Shown here in pieces: positions 52,168-63,267 of a DNA stretch of 64,000 nucleotides. Numbering within the stretch: the first letter of the stretch is position 1; each line of letters starts with the position of its first letter. Made by a program: the position numbers and the translations under genes. The stretch spans positions 1 through 64,000 of the forward strand of contig VXOG01000098.1 in the NCBI GenBank assembly GCA_009840165.1. Reading direction: 5' to 3'. The stretch is from Chloroflexota bacterium (lineage in GTDB: Bacteria; Chloroflexota; Dehalococcoidia; Lucifugimonadales; UBA3495). A model generated the notes under the pieces. The model saw only the letters and a program-made list of their open reading frames with translations. It made no database searches and was not told where the DNA came from.

Positions 52168-53910
52168 ATGGCGACGCAGACAGCGCAACAGATACTCGCC
52201 GGCAGTATTGACGATCTGAAAGCCGGCGGGTGCCGGGTGGTCACCGGCGGCGGCCATGCCATCGCCGTCATCTACCACGACGGGCAGGTGTACGCCGTGG
52301 ACAACCGCTGTCCCCACATGGGCTTCCCGCTGGATCGTGGCAGCGTCAAGGATGGCATCCTGACGTGCCACTGGCACAACGCCCGCTTCGATCTCGCCAG
52401 CGGCGGTACCTTCAATCCCTTTGCCGACGATGTGCGCAGTTTCCCCGTAACGATCCGCGACGGGCAGGTGTGGGTGGACCCTCAACCCGTGCAGCGCGAC
52501 GAGGAGGCCCACTGGGTCGGCCGGCTGCGCGACGGCTTGGAGCACAACATCCGCCTGGTGTCCGCCAAATCGGTGCTGGGGCTGCACGCCGCCGGCGCGG
52601 ACTACCGGGCGCCCTTGCACGTGGGCGCCGATTTCGGCACGACCTACAGCGCGGCGGGATGGGGCGCAGCCATGACCATGCTCACCGCCGCCGCCAACAT
52701 GCTACCCCACCTGGCCGAGGAGGATCGCCCGGTTGCCATGTATCAGGGACTGCTCCACGTGTCCCGTGAGTGCGCTGGCCGTCCGCCCCGGTTCGTAGTA
52801 GATCCGCTGCCCACCGGAGAGACGCGGCCCGCAGTCTTCAAACAGTGGTTCCGCAACTTCATCGACGTGCGCGACGAGGACGCCGCCGAGCGCAGCCTGC
52901 GCACCGCCATCGAGCTGGGTTTCCCGTCCAGCCACATCGCCGACATGATCTTCGCCGCCGCCACCGATCACATCTACCTGGACGCCGGGCACACGCTGGA
53001 CTTCGCCAACAAGGCTTTCGAGCTGCTGGACCACATCGGTTGGGAGCGTGCCAGCCAAGTTCTGACCAGCCTGATGCACGGCATGGCCCGCGCCCGCCGC
53101 AGCCAGGAACTCAGCGCATGGCGGCACCCCATCGACCTTGCATCGCTGCTGTGGCAGGCTCGGGAGGAGCTGCCGGCGCTACTCGTGGAAGGCAGTAGAA
53201 CATCCGGATGGGACGACGCGGATGCCCTGGCCCAGCATCTGCTTGGCGACAACCCCGCCGACATCCTGGACGCCATCAAGGATGCCATCCAGCACGGCGC
53301 GACGGCGGAGCAGTTGGGTTCGGTGGCGGCCCACGCCGCCTTTCTCCGCATGGCCCACTTCCACGTGTCCAATGAGTTCAACGACTGGGACACGGTGCAT
53401 AACACGCTGACGGCGGCTAATGCTCTGCACCGGGCGTTGCAGCGCGCGCCGTCGCCCGAGCTGCTGCGTGGTGTCTTCGACGTTGCCATGAGCATCTACC
53501 TGGACCGCTTCCTGAACATGCCGGCCCAGCGCATACCGGAGACGGCCAGCGACCCGGTGGACGGAGCAAAGTTGCTGGCCGAGATCAGCGAGCGTATGGA
53601 TGTGCGCCAACAGGTGGAAGAGGTGTCGCACCTGGTATCCAGCTATCTTACTGGCGGCGCGGATCCCGACGCGCTGGTGGCGGCGCTGGGGCGGGCGATG
53701 TTGTCGGAGGATTCCGGCTTCCACTCCTTCCAGATCGTTGACGCGGGGTTCAACCAGTACCGGAACCGGAAAGGCACGGAGTCGGGCCGCCACGTCCTCA
53801 TCGGCATGGCCCGCTACTTGGCTGCCCACGCTCCAACACCCCGCGCCGTCGGCCAAACCTACCAGATCGCCCTGCGCCTGCACCGCGGCGAAGAGATATT
53901 CCGCGAGTAG
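52168..53910 (+). CDS. Rieske [2Fe-2S] protein fused to a large helical domain
   Basis: 580 residues. Residues 1-100 are a Rieske domain with Cys48-Pro-His50 and Cys67-His-Trp-His70. The remaining 480 residues are almost all helical and His-rich (AHAAFLRMAHFHVSNEFNDW), with no family I can name; they may form a second metal or substrate site. No oxygenase alpha subunit or reductase gene is adjacent. AGGAGGGG precedes the ATG at 52168. The role is probably an oxidoreductase. Confidence 0.8.
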   Translation: MATQTAQQILAGSIDDLKAGGCRVVTGGGHAIAVIYHDGQVYAVDNRCPHMGFPLDRGSVKDGILTCHWHNARFDLASGGTFNPFADDVRSFPVTIRDGQVWVDPQPVQRDEEAHWVGRLRDGLEHNIRLVSAKSVLGLHAAGADYRAPLHVGADFGTTYSAAGWGAAMTMLTAAANMLPHLAEEDRPVAMYQGLLHVSRECAGRPPRFVVDPLPTGETRPAVFKQWFRNFIDVRDEDAAERSLRTAIELGFPSSHIADMIFAAATDHIYLDAGHTLDFANKAFELLDHIGWERASQVLTSLMHGMARARRSQELSAWRHPIDLASLLWQAREELPALLVEGSRTSGWDDADALAQHLLGDNPADILDAIKDAIQHGATAEQLGSVAAHAAFLRMAHFHVSNEFNDWDTVHNTLTAANALHRALQRAPSPELLRGVFDVAMSIYLDRFLNMPAQRIPETASDPVDGAKLLAEISERMDVRQQVEEVSHLVSSYLTGGADPDALVAALGRAMLSEDSGFHSFQIVDAGFNQYRNRKGTESGRHVLIGMARYLAAHAPTPRAVGQTYQIALRLHRGEEIFRE

Positions 53911-53986
53911 CAGATTGCGGTAACATGTACTTGTCCACGTGCCCCTCCGCTCGTTCCAGTGCCCACCACAATAGGAAATAAACATC

Positions 53987-54319
53987 ATGACCGTACCCGA
54001 CGCCACAGTACAGGCAGCCAGGGACAATATGCGTAGGCTGCTCGATGAGACTTTCCAGGGAACAGTAACGTTTGACCCGATTACAGTTGAGCCCGTCGTC
54101 GACTTTTATGGTGATGACACCCTCGAGATCATAGTCGTCTATGACGGCGATTACTCGCTGCTCGACCCGCACAAGCTCATCAGAATATCGTCTGAACTGG
54201 ATGACATCCTGTATGGTATGGGGTTCCGCAATTTTCCACTGGAGTCCTACATCTCCAAGGACGAGTACCCCGAGTGGCTGTGGATGTCCAACCACCCCAG
54301 ACCCTGGGAGCTTGAATAG
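53987..54319 (+). CDS. hypothetical protein, 110 residues
   Basis: Starts MTVPDATVQAARDNMRRLLD; a small alpha/beta protein with ELDDILYGMGFRNFPLESYI. I do not recognise the family. It stops two bases before a HEPN-like frame, so the two may be partners as in a toxin-antitoxin or nucleotidyltransferase/HEPN pair. No strong ribosome site. Confidence 0.55.
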   Translation: MTVPDATVQAARDNMRRLLDETFQGTVTFDPITVEPVVDFYGDDTLEIIVVYDGDYSLLDPHKLIRISSELDDILYGMGFRNFPLESYISKDEYPEWLWMSNHPRPWELE

Positions 54320-54321
54320 CC

Positions 54322-54588
54322 TTGGACCATCGATCGGCGAAAGATCGATTGGCATCGTACCGGCGGTATAGCTCCGCTCCCGCAATTCTCGACTTCGCTA
54401 GCGCATTCGGGCGCCTGCAAGCGGACCGCCTCGACGCCGACTATAATCCGCGCAGTGTATTCACACGCTCACAGGTTGTTAGCCTAATCGACCTGGCCGA
54501 GTCTGTAACACAGGCTTTCGATAACCTCCCGGTTCGCCAACGCCGGATGTTAGCCACGCATTTGATGGTCGGCCGCAGCAGGGGCTGA
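54322..54588 (+). pseudogene. HEPN-like protein fragment, probably truncated
   Basis: 88 residues from a TTG. SSAPAILDFASAFGRLQADRLDADYNPRSVFTRSQV and LAESVTQAF... resemble the C-terminal half of HEPN-type proteins whose N-terminal half carries the Arg-His active site. That N-terminal half is not here, so the gene looks truncated at its 5' end, or the protein is a short variant. Confidence 0.45.
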
Positions 54589-54650
54589 CCTGCCCAGTTG
54601 CCGGATGGTATCAACGGGCGTTGGGTAGTGAACCCACACGACGCTGGCCG

Positions 54651-54680
54651 GCAGGGGGCGGGTTTGAAACCTGCCCCACG
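54651..54680. repeat. dispersed palindrome, family B variant
   Basis: GCAGGGGGCGGGTTTGAAACCTGCCCCACG, imperfect arms. Confidence 0.75.
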
Positions 54681-54757
54681 AACCCCACGCGCATATTGAC
54701 CGCTCTGGTTATATAATCCAGCCGTACCCAACATCCCGACAACCCGGAGGTCGATTT

Positions 54758-54958
54758 ATGCCTGACCAAAGTGAAATGTCCATCGACGAACTACAGCAGC
54801 TTTGCGACCGCGCCGACCTCGGCATGAGCCGCGAGGAAGTGGAAGCGCTCAAGCCGGTGTACGACCTGTACGCCGCTTACGCCCGGCAGTGCCATGAGAT
54901 CGAATTCGGCGCCACCGAAATGATCGTGGAGTATCACCCCGACTGGCCGGAGGAGTAG
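54758..54958 (+). CDS. small protein upstream of amidase (GatC/AtzG-like)
   Basis: 66 residues, two helices with acidic residues, MSIDELQQLCDRADLGMSREEVEALKPVYDLY. Similar in position and size to the AtzG/GatC-like small subunits that assist amidases. It is 79 bases before the amidase gene. CGGAGG upstream of the ATG. The TATAAT at 54712 is a possible promoter -10. Confidence 0.65.
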   Translation: MPDQSEMSIDELQQLCDRADLGMSREEVEALKPVYDLYAAYARQCHEIEFGATEMIVEYHPDWPEE

Positions 54959-54984
54959 CCCGAGTATTGGCGAGTATGGATTAT

Positions 54985-55013
54985 CCCGCTCGTCCTGAGC
55001 TTGTCGAAGGACG
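54985..55013. repeat. dispersed repeat, family D
   Basis: CCCGCTCGTCCTGAGCTTGTCGAAGGACG between the small protein and amidase genes. Confidence 0.7.
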
Positions 55014-55037
55014 TGCTATTCAAGGAGAAACTACCTC

Positions 55038-56444
55038 ATGGCTACATCCGACACCCCATTGCATTTCCTGACCATTCACCAGGCGGGAGAGCTGATGCGC
55101 AAGGGCGAACTTTCCCCGGTGGAACTCACCCGCGCCTGTCTCGAACGCATCGCCGATACCGACGACCGCCTGCACTCTTTCATCCTGCTGCTGGCTGACG
55201 ACGCCATGGCGCAGGCCCGCGTCGCCGAGGCCGAAATCCTGCGCGGTGAGTACCGGGGACACATGCACGGCATACCCTTCGCGTTGAAAGACCTGTACGA
55301 CACCGCCGGCGTCCGCACCACCTCCGGCTCCCGCGTGGACATCGACCGCGTTCCCGCTGAGGACGCCACCACCACGGCGCGGCTCAAGGCCGCCGGCGGC
55401 ATCCTGCTGGGCAAGCTGGCGATGCACGAGTTCGCCCTCGGCGGCCCCGACTGGACCACGCCCTTCGAGCCGGCCTGCAACCCGTGGAACCTCGACCACA
55501 TCACCGGCGGGTCCAGCAGCGGCTCCGGCTCGTCGGTGGCGTCCGGCCAAGCCCTGGGCGCGCTGGGTTCCTGCACCGGTGGGTCGATACGCGGTCCGGC
55601 CTCGCTCTGCGGCATCGTCGGCCTGAAACCCACCTACGGCCGCGTCAGCCGCGCCGGCGTGGTGACCCTCAGCTGGTCCCAGGACCACGCCGGGCCCATG
55701 ACTTGGACCGTGGAGGACACCGCCTACATGCTCCAGGCCATCGCCGGCCACGACCCCAAGGATCCCACGTCCAGCACGGCGCCGGTTCCCGACTATTCCC
55801 TGTCGCTGCGGGAGGGCATCCGGGGTGTCAGGCTCGGCTTGCCCCGCCATTATTTCTTCGACCCGGATCCCAGCGTTAACCCCGAAGTCGTTGCCACCGT
55901 GGAGAAAGCCATTGGCGAGCTGGAAAGCCTGGGCGCCATCGTGGAGGAAGTATCCCTGCCCTCCCTGGAACACGTGCGCGCCGCGAACTCAGTGATCATG
56001 GTCAGCGAGGCTTACGCCTACCACGAACCCAACTTGAAGGCGCGTCCGCAGGACTTCGGGGAGATCGTGCGCGAACGGTTCCGCATCGGCGCGCTGATGT
56101 CTGCGTCCGACTACCTGCAGGCCCAGCGGGTCCGCACGCTCGCCCGTCGGGAGTTTGCCGAGGTGATGAAGACCGTGGACTTCCTGGTGACGCCCACCAT
56201 GACCCAACCGGCCGCTGCCTTCGACGGCTACGATCCGGTCAGCACGGCGCGGGGGCGCAGTTTCACCGCGCCGTTCAACGTCACCGGCCTGCCGGCCATC
56301 TCGGTGCCCTGCGGGTTCACCGAGAGCGGCCTGCCCATCGGAATGCAGATCGCCGGCAAGCCCTTCGACGAGCCGGGTGTGATCCAGGCGGCCTACACCT
56401 ACCAGCAGCACGCCCGCTGGTACACAACGAGGCCGCCGATCTAG
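55038..56444 (+). CDS. amidase (amidase signature family)
   Basis: 468 residues. Catalytic set Lys84 (FALKDLYDTAG), cis-Ser159 (GGSSSGSG) and Ser183 (TGGSIRGPA). It hydrolyses carboxylic amides or acts as a GatA-type subunit; the nearby small protein makes an AtzE/GatA-like complex possible. AAGGAGA precedes the ATG. Confidence 0.92.
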   Translation: MATSDTPLHFLTIHQAGELMRKGELSPVELTRACLERIADTDDRLHSFILLLADDAMAQARVAEAEILRGEYRGHMHGIPFALKDLYDTAGVRTTSGSRVDIDRVPAEDATTTARLKAAGGILLGKLAMHEFALGGPDWTTPFEPACNPWNLDHITGGSSSGSGSSVASGQALGALGSCTGGSIRGPASLCGIVGLKPTYGRVSRAGVVTLSWSQDHAGPMTWTVEDTAYMLQAIAGHDPKDPTSSTAPVPDYSLSLREGIRGVRLGLPRHYFFDPDPSVNPEVVATVEKAIGELESLGAIVEEVSLPSLEHVRAANSVIMVSEAYAYHEPNLKARPQDFGEIVRERFRIGALMSASDYLQAQRVRTLARREFAEVMKTVDFLVTPTMTQPAAAFDGYDPVSTARGRSFTAPFNVTGLPAISVPCGFTESGLPIGMQIAGKPFDEPGVIQAAYTYQQHARWYTTRPPI

Positions 56445-56453
56445 AGGAATAGC

Positions 56454-58061
<1,608 letters not shown>

Positions 58062-58065
58062 AGCG

Positions 58066-59568
58066 ATGTTCTCCAAAGTCTTGGTAGCCAATCGCGGCGA
58101 GATTGCCGTCCGCATCAACCAGACCCTGCTGGCCATGGGCATCGCTCCCGTCGCCGTCTATTCCGAGCCGGACGCCGACACTCCTCATGTCAACACGGCG
58201 GAGCAGTCCGTGCCCTTGCCGGGCAGCACGGCAGAGGACACCTACCTCAGCATTCCCAGGATCATCGAGGCTGCCCGGCACTGCGGGGCCGACGCCATCC
58301 ACCCCGGCTACGGTTTCCTGTCCGAGAACCCCGCATTCGCCCAGGCCTGCCAGGACGCGGGGATCACGTTCATCGGCCCGACGCCGGAGAGCATGGCCGC
58401 TCTGGGCGACAAACTGCGCTCCAAGGATATCGCCATCGCTGCCGGCGTCCCCACAGTACCCAGCGCTCCCGCCCTCCGACCGGGAGATCCTGCGGCCACG
58501 GAGTTCGCGGAGCGGTGGGGGTTCCCCCTGATGGTGAAAGCCGCGGCCGGCGGCGGCGGCCGTGGTATGCGCCTGGTCAACCGCCGGCAGGATCTGGCCG
58601 GCGATATGGAACTGGCCAGCCGCGAGGCGCAGGCCGCCTTCGGTGACGGCCGGGTGTTTCTGGAGCGGTACGTCGCCAATCCTCGGCACGTGGAGGTGCA
58701 GGTGCTGGCCGACGCCCACGGACACACCATCCACCTGGGAGAGCGAGAATGCAGCATCCAGCGCCGCCACCAGAAGATCATCGAGGAGACGCCATCGCCC
58801 GTGTTGACGCCGGAACTACGCCAGCGTATGGGCAATGCCGCCGTCGCATTGGCTCGACAAGCCGGCTACGTCAACGCCGGCACGGTTGAGTTTCTCTTGG
58901 ACACACGCTCCGCCGAGTTCTACTTCCTGGAAATGAACGCCCGCCTCCAGGTCGAGCACCCCATTACCGAGGTCGTGCTAGGGCTGGATATGGTGGAATG
59001 GCAAATCCGCATCGCCAGCGGAGAACCGCTGACGCTGCGGCAGGAGGACATCACGCCCCGGGGCCACGCCGTCGAGTGCCGCATCTACGCCGAAGACCCT
59101 TACCGCGATTTCGTGCCATCCACCGGAACCCTGCTGCGCTGGCGTCCACCCAGCGGTCCCGGCCTGCGGCTGGACAGCGGCGTGGCCGAAGGACAGGAGG
59201 TGTCCATCTACTACGACCCGATGCTGGCCAAGTTGATTGCCTGGGCGCCCACCCGCGATCTCAGCTTGCGCCGGGTGGAGGTGGCCCTGTCCCAGTTCGT
59301 GGCGCTGGGTGTGATTACTAACATCCCGCTGCTCCGGGCGGTCATGCAGCATGAGCAGTTCCAGCGGGGCGAATACGATACCGGCTTTTTGGAATGGAAT
59401 CCTGCGGTCACCAGGCCGGCGATGTCCGACGAAACCCGCACGATGGCGCGGGCACTGGCGGCGTGGGCGGCACAGCAGCCGGTTGGCATGGATTCCCGCT
59501 TTCGCGGGAATGACGGTCAGGAAAGTGTCAACCCGTGGCACTCCGCCGGCCAGCGGAGGCTGCCATGA
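58066..59568 (+). CDS. biotin carboxylase subunit with in-frame repeat-derived tail
   Basis: 500 residues. FSKVLVANRGEIAVRI, AIHPGYGFLSENPAFA, the ATP-grasp Gly loop AAGGGGRGM, HVEVQVLADAHG and EMNARLQVEHPITE are standard biotin carboxylase marks. Residues 475-484 (MDSRFRGNDG) are the in-frame reading of a family C palindrome (59489-59516); the final 16 residues also look unrelated to the family. It forms carboxybiotin on the partner encoded next, with which it overlaps by four bases. Confidence 0.93.
   Translation: MFSKVLVANRGEIAVRINQTLLAMGIAPVAVYSEPDADTPHVNTAEQSVPLPGSTAEDTYLSIPRIIEAARHCGADAIHPGYGFLSENPAFAQACQDAGITFIGPTPESMAALGDKLRSKDIAIAAGVPTVPSAPALRPGDPAATEFAERWGFPLMVKAAAGGGGRGMRLVNRRQDLAGDMELASREAQAAFGDGRVFLERYVANPRHVEVQVLADAHGHTIHLGERECSIQRRHQKIIEETPSPVLTPELRQRMGNAAVALARQAGYVNAGTVEFLLDTRSAEFYFLEMNARLQVEHPITEVVLGLDMVEWQIRIASGEPLTLRQEDITPRGHAVECRIYAEDPYRDFVPSTGTLLRWRPPSGPGLRLDSGVAEGQEVSIYYDPMLAKLIAWAPTRDLSLRRVEVALSQFVALGVITNIPLLRAVMQHEQFQRGEYDTGFLEWNPAVTRPAMSDETRTMARALAAWAAQQPVGMDSRFRGNDGQESVNPWHSAGQRRLP
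59489..59516. repeat. family C palindrome inside the biotin carboxylase gene
   Basis: TGGATTCCCGCTTTCGCGGGAATGACGG unit, read in frame as part of the protein C-terminus. Confidence 0.9.
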
Positions 59569-60107
59569 CGACCGGCCAGGGCGAAATGCGGGAAACGTAT
59601 CCCGATGTGGGAGAAGCCTACCGCTATCGGACGGAATCGTCGGAACGCAGCCTGACCTTCCAGCTTGACGGCGGTGTCTTGGAAGGATCGCATACTGCCA
59701 TTACGCTGGACATTGAGTCCCGCGAGGCCGGCGAAGGGCTGTGCCGCGATTTATCAGGCCGGACCCACCACTTTGCCTGGGCGTGGGTCGGCCCGGAGTT
59801 GCACTTGTGGCTGGGCGGCGCGTTGTACGTGTTCCAGCGTGCCGAAACTCGCCGGCGAGGCAGAGCCGCCGGAACCGAGACATCGGAGGATGTCCTGGCC
59901 CCCATGCCCGGTGCGGTGCTGGAGGTGCTGGTCGCAGAGGGCGACCGCGTGGAGCGCAACCAGACGGTAGTAGTTATGGAGTCCATGAAAATGGAGTTGG
60001 TTATTACGGCCTCCCGCAGCGGCGTCGTGCGCCGGGTGGCGGTGGAGGCCGGCCAGCAGGTTGACCGCGGCATGCGCCTGCTGGAGCTGGCCCCGGAAGG
60101 AACCTGA
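59565..60107 (+). CDS. biotin carboxyl carrier protein-like subunit
   Basis: 180 residues. The last 75 form a biotinyl domain: LAPMPGAVLEVLVAEGDRVERNQTVVVMESMKMEL with biotin-bound Lys142 in M-K-M. Residues 1-95 are a beta-rich domain with AWAWVGPELHLWLGG resembling the bridging region between BC and BCCP in fused MCC/PCC alpha subunits. So the alpha chain, usually one protein, is split here into two genes with ATGA overlap. Confidence 0.88.
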   Translation: MTTGQGEMRETYPDVGEAYRYRTESSERSLTFQLDGGVLEGSHTAITLDIESREAGEGLCRDLSGRTHHFAWAWVGPELHLWLGGALYVFQRAETRRRGRAAGTETSEDVLAPMPGAVLEVLVAEGDRVERNQTVVVMESMKMELVITASRSGVVRRVAVEAGQQVDRGMRLLELAPEGT

Positions 60108-60158
60108 TTCGAGGGAGCCTGATTGATGGTTTTCCTTACTCCTTGATAACTGTCGGAC

Positions 60159-62960
60159 ATGACACCCGAACAGACAGCCCGCATCCACATTGACACCCTG
60201 CTGGAGAAGTCCGGTTGGGCGGTTCAGGGCGCCGGCTCGGTCAACCTGTCAGCGGCCCGCGGCGTGGCAGTCCGGGAGTTCGGGTTGAAGCCCAGCCATG
60301 GGACCGCCGATTACCTGTTGCACATCGATGGCAAGGCGGCCGGCGTCGTGGAGGCGAAACCCGCCGGCTACACGCTTACCGGCGTGGAGACCCAGTCGGG
60401 CAAGTACACCGACGGGCTGCCGGACATACTTCCGGCGCACCGCAAGCCGCTGCCGTTCCTCTACGAGACCACCGGGGCGGAAACGCGCTTCACCAACCTG
60501 CTGGACCCTGATCCGCGCAGCCGCAACGTTTTCGCTTTCCATACACCCGATGCGTTGGCTCATTGGGTTGGTTCCGAACCAGCCGCAGCGGAATCTTCCC
60601 TTGCGCGAATAGCAGAGGCGGGCAGCTCTTACGGCGTCGCGCGCAACCTGCGCCAACGCCTCCGGTCCATGCCGTCGCTCGATGCCGGGTCGCTCTGGCA
60701 GGTGCAGGAGCGGGCCATCCTCAACCTGGAGCAGTCATTGGCCGAAGGCCGGCCGCGGGCGTTGGTCCAGATGGCGACGGGCAGCGGCAAGACTTTCACC
60801 GCCTGCAACCTGGTGTACCGTCTCATCAAGTACGCCGGCGCCAGGCGGGTGCTGTTCCTGGTGGACCGCAACAACCTGGGTCGCCAGACCCTGCGGGAAT
60901 TCCAGGGGTTCACGACGCCCGAGGAGAACCGGAAGTTCACCGAGCTGTACAACGTCCAGCTGTTGCAGTCCGGCCACATAGATCCAGTGAGCCGGGTGTG
61001 CATCTCCACCATCCAGCGGGTGTACTCCATGCTGCGGGGCGAGGAGATTGACGAGGAATTGGAAGAACGCTCCGGCTTCGATTTCGCTCAGCTGAACCGC
61101 TATCCGGCGACGGTGGAGTACAACCCCGCGTATCCCATCGACACTTTCGACCTCATCATCACCGACGAATGCCACCGTTCCATCTACAACCTGTGGCGGC
61201 AGGCGCTTGAGTACTTCGACGCCTTCCTCATCGGCCTGACGGCGACGCCATCGGCGCAGACCTTCGGGTTCTTTCAGCAGAACCTGGTGATGGAGTACCC
61301 CCACGAGCAGGCGGTGGCCGATGGCGTCAACGTCGATTCCGACATCTATCGCATCCGCACGCAGATCACTGGGAAAGGCTCCACCGTTGAAGCGAAGCAA
61401 TACGTTGACCGCAGGGACCGGCGGACGCGGGATCTGCGGTGGGAGCAACTGGATGAAGACCTCACCTATGTGCCCAACCAATTGGACAGGGACGTGGTGG
61501 CCGAGGACCAGATTCGCACCGTCATCCGCACGTTCCGAGACAAGTTGTTCACCGAGATATTCCCCGGTCGGACGGAAGTCCCAAAAACCATCATCTTCGC
61601 CAAGGACGACAGCCATGCCGACGACATAGTGGACATCGTGCGCACGGAGTTCGGCAAGGGCAACGACTTCTGCCGGAAGATCACCTATAGAGAGCACGCT
61701 CCCGAACAGCTGATCGCCGCGTTCCGCAACAGCTACCACCCGCGCATCGTGGTGACGGTGGACATGATCGCCACGGGCACCGACATCAAGCCCGTCGAGA
61801 TCGTGTTCTTCATGCGCAACGTGCAGAGCCGCAGCTTCTTCGAGCAGATGAAGGGCCGCGGCGTCCGCGTCATATCGCCCACCGATTTCAACGCGGTGAC
61901 GCCCGACGGCTACAACAAGGACCGATTCGTCATTGTGGACGCGGTTGGCGTCACCGAGTCCGAGCTGTCCGAATCATACTCGCTGGAGCGCGAACCTACG
62001 CTATCCTTCGGCCGCCTGTTGGACCTCATCGCCTTCGGCAGCCGAGAGCCGGACCATCTCGCCTCGTTGGCGAGCCGCCTGGCCCGGCTTTCCCGCAAAA
62101 TTTCGCCGGCGGAACGGGAAACCATCGAGACCACCGCCGGCGGCGTCCCGCTGCAATCTCTCATCACCAACCTGCTGCGGGCCACCGACCCCGATGCAGC
62201 CATCCAAACGGCGCGTGATACAACCGGCCTGGACGACTCGCCACCGGAGGCTATCGCCGATGCGGAGCGGCAGCTCCGCGAGGACGCCGCCGCGCCCTTC
62301 GCCTACAACCCCGAACTGCGCGACCGGCTGGAAACCGTCCACCAATCCTACGAGCAGACCATCGACACCGTGAGCAAGGACGTGGTGCTGGAAGCCGGGT
62401 TCACCGATGGCGCCGCTCAAGACGCCGTGCAGTCCTTCCGCGAGTTCATCGAAGAGAACCGTGACGAAATCACCGCGTTGCAGGCGCTGTACGAGCGGCC
62501 CTACCGACAGCGGCTGCGCCTGGACCACATCCGCGCGCTGGCCGACGCCATGCAGGCGCCGCCCCGGTCGTGGACCACGGAGCGGCTCTGGCAGGCATAC
62601 CAGCGGCTGGACGAGTCACGGGTGCGCGGCTCCGGCCAGCGGCAGTTGGCAGACATCGTCGCCTTGGTGCGTTACGCCATCGGCGACGCCGAGGAGCTGG
62701 CGCCCTTCGCCGACCACGTGAATCGCCGGTTCGAGGGCTGGCTGGCAATGCAGGAAACGGCCGGTCGCCAGTTCACGCCGGAGCAATTGCGGTGGCTGGA
62801 GTCCATCCGCGACCACATCGCCGGCAGCGTCAGCATCGAGCCGGCCGACTTCGAGTATGCCCCCTTCAACCAGCAAGGCGGCCTGATGGGAGCTTACACC
62901 CTCTTCGGGGACGATCTGGAACCCATCATCAACGAACTGAACCTGGAGCTGGTGCGGTAG
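60159..62960 (+). CDS. hsdR: type I restriction endonuclease subunit R (HsdR)
   Basis: 933 residues. A PD-(D/E)xK nuclease lies at Asp51...Glu65-x-Lys67 (TADYLL..AGVVEAK). The helicase has MATGSGKTFTA (Walker A), DECHRSIYNLWR (DECH) and LTATPSA, then the second RecA lobe with TGTDIKP and EQMKGRGVR, and an EcoEI-type C-terminal domain. It cuts DNA remotely after translocation. No hsdM or hsdS is in the window, so it is orphan here or they lie beyond 64000. Confidence 0.92.
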   Translation: MTPEQTARIHIDTLLEKSGWAVQGAGSVNLSAARGVAVREFGLKPSHGTADYLLHIDGKAAGVVEAKPAGYTLTGVETQSGKYTDGLPDILPAHRKPLPFLYETTGAETRFTNLLDPDPRSRNVFAFHTPDALAHWVGSEPAAAESSLARIAEAGSSYGVARNLRQRLRSMPSLDAGSLWQVQERAILNLEQSLAEGRPRALVQMATGSGKTFTACNLVYRLIKYAGARRVLFLVDRNNLGRQTLREFQGFTTPEENRKFTELYNVQLLQSGHIDPVSRVCISTIQRVYSMLRGEEIDEELEERSGFDFAQLNRYPATVEYNPAYPIDTFDLIITDECHRSIYNLWRQALEYFDAFLIGLTATPSAQTFGFFQQNLVMEYPHEQAVADGVNVDSDIYRIRTQITGKGSTVEAKQYVDRRDRRTRDLRWEQLDEDLTYVPNQLDRDVVAEDQIRTVIRTFRDKLFTEIFPGRTEVPKTIIFAKDDSHADDIVDIVRTEFGKGNDFCRKITYREHAPEQLIAAFRNSYHPRIVVTVDMIATGTDIKPVEIVFFMRNVQSRSFFEQMKGRGVRVISPTDFNAVTPDGYNKDRFVIVDAVGVTESELSESYSLEREPTLSFGRLLDLIAFGSREPDHLASLASRLARLSRKISPAERETIETTAGGVPLQSLITNLLRATDPDAAIQTARDTTGLDDSPPEAIADAERQLREDAAAPFAYNPELRDRLETVHQSYEQTIDTVSKDVVLEAGFTDGAAQDAVQSFREFIEENRDEITALQALYERPYRQRLRLDHIRALADAMQAPPRSWTTERLWQAYQRLDESRVRGSGQRQLADIVALVRYAIGDAEELAPFADHVNRRFEGWLAMQETAGRQFTPEQLRWLESIRDHIAGSVSIEPADFEYAPFNQQGGLMGAYTLFGDDLEPIINELNLELVR

Positions 62961-63039
62961 GCGTTCTGTATCAAGATAAATCTTGACGCAAATTTCCGTA
63001 ATGTCCTAAACTACCTGAACACCAGATGAGGTATCAAAA

Positions 63040-63267
63040 ATGGTTGCAAAGCGTGAAAAATTTTCCAGCCAGGCATCTCCTGAGTTGCTTGCCGAGATGC
63101 GTGAAATTGCCAGCAATCAAGGGCGTTACTTTCAAACCGTGCTGGAAGACGCGATGCGGTTGTACATCGAAACCAGCAAGCAAGAGCGTTCGCGCCCCGA
63201 AGTGATGGCCCACTACCGGGACAGCGTAGCGAAGCACCGCCGTCTCTACGAATTGCTGGCACAATGA
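63040..63267 (+). CDS. putative antitoxin of the Doc pair
   Basis: 75 residues, MVAKREKFSSQASPELLAEM and GRYFQTVLEDAMRLYIETSK; a ribbon-helix-helix-like N-terminal half and charged C-terminal helix. Its stop overlaps the start of doc (ATGA), so the two are coupled as a toxin-antitoxin pair. Confidence 0.7.
   Translation: MVAKREKFSSQASPELLAEMREIASNQGRYFQTVLEDAMRLYIETSKQERSRPEVMAHYRDSVAKHRRLYELLAQ

Noticed and set aside
52031-52219. Small plus-strand frame between the retropepsin-like and Rieske genes
   Set aside because: Overlaps the coding ends of both neighbours and shows no family features.
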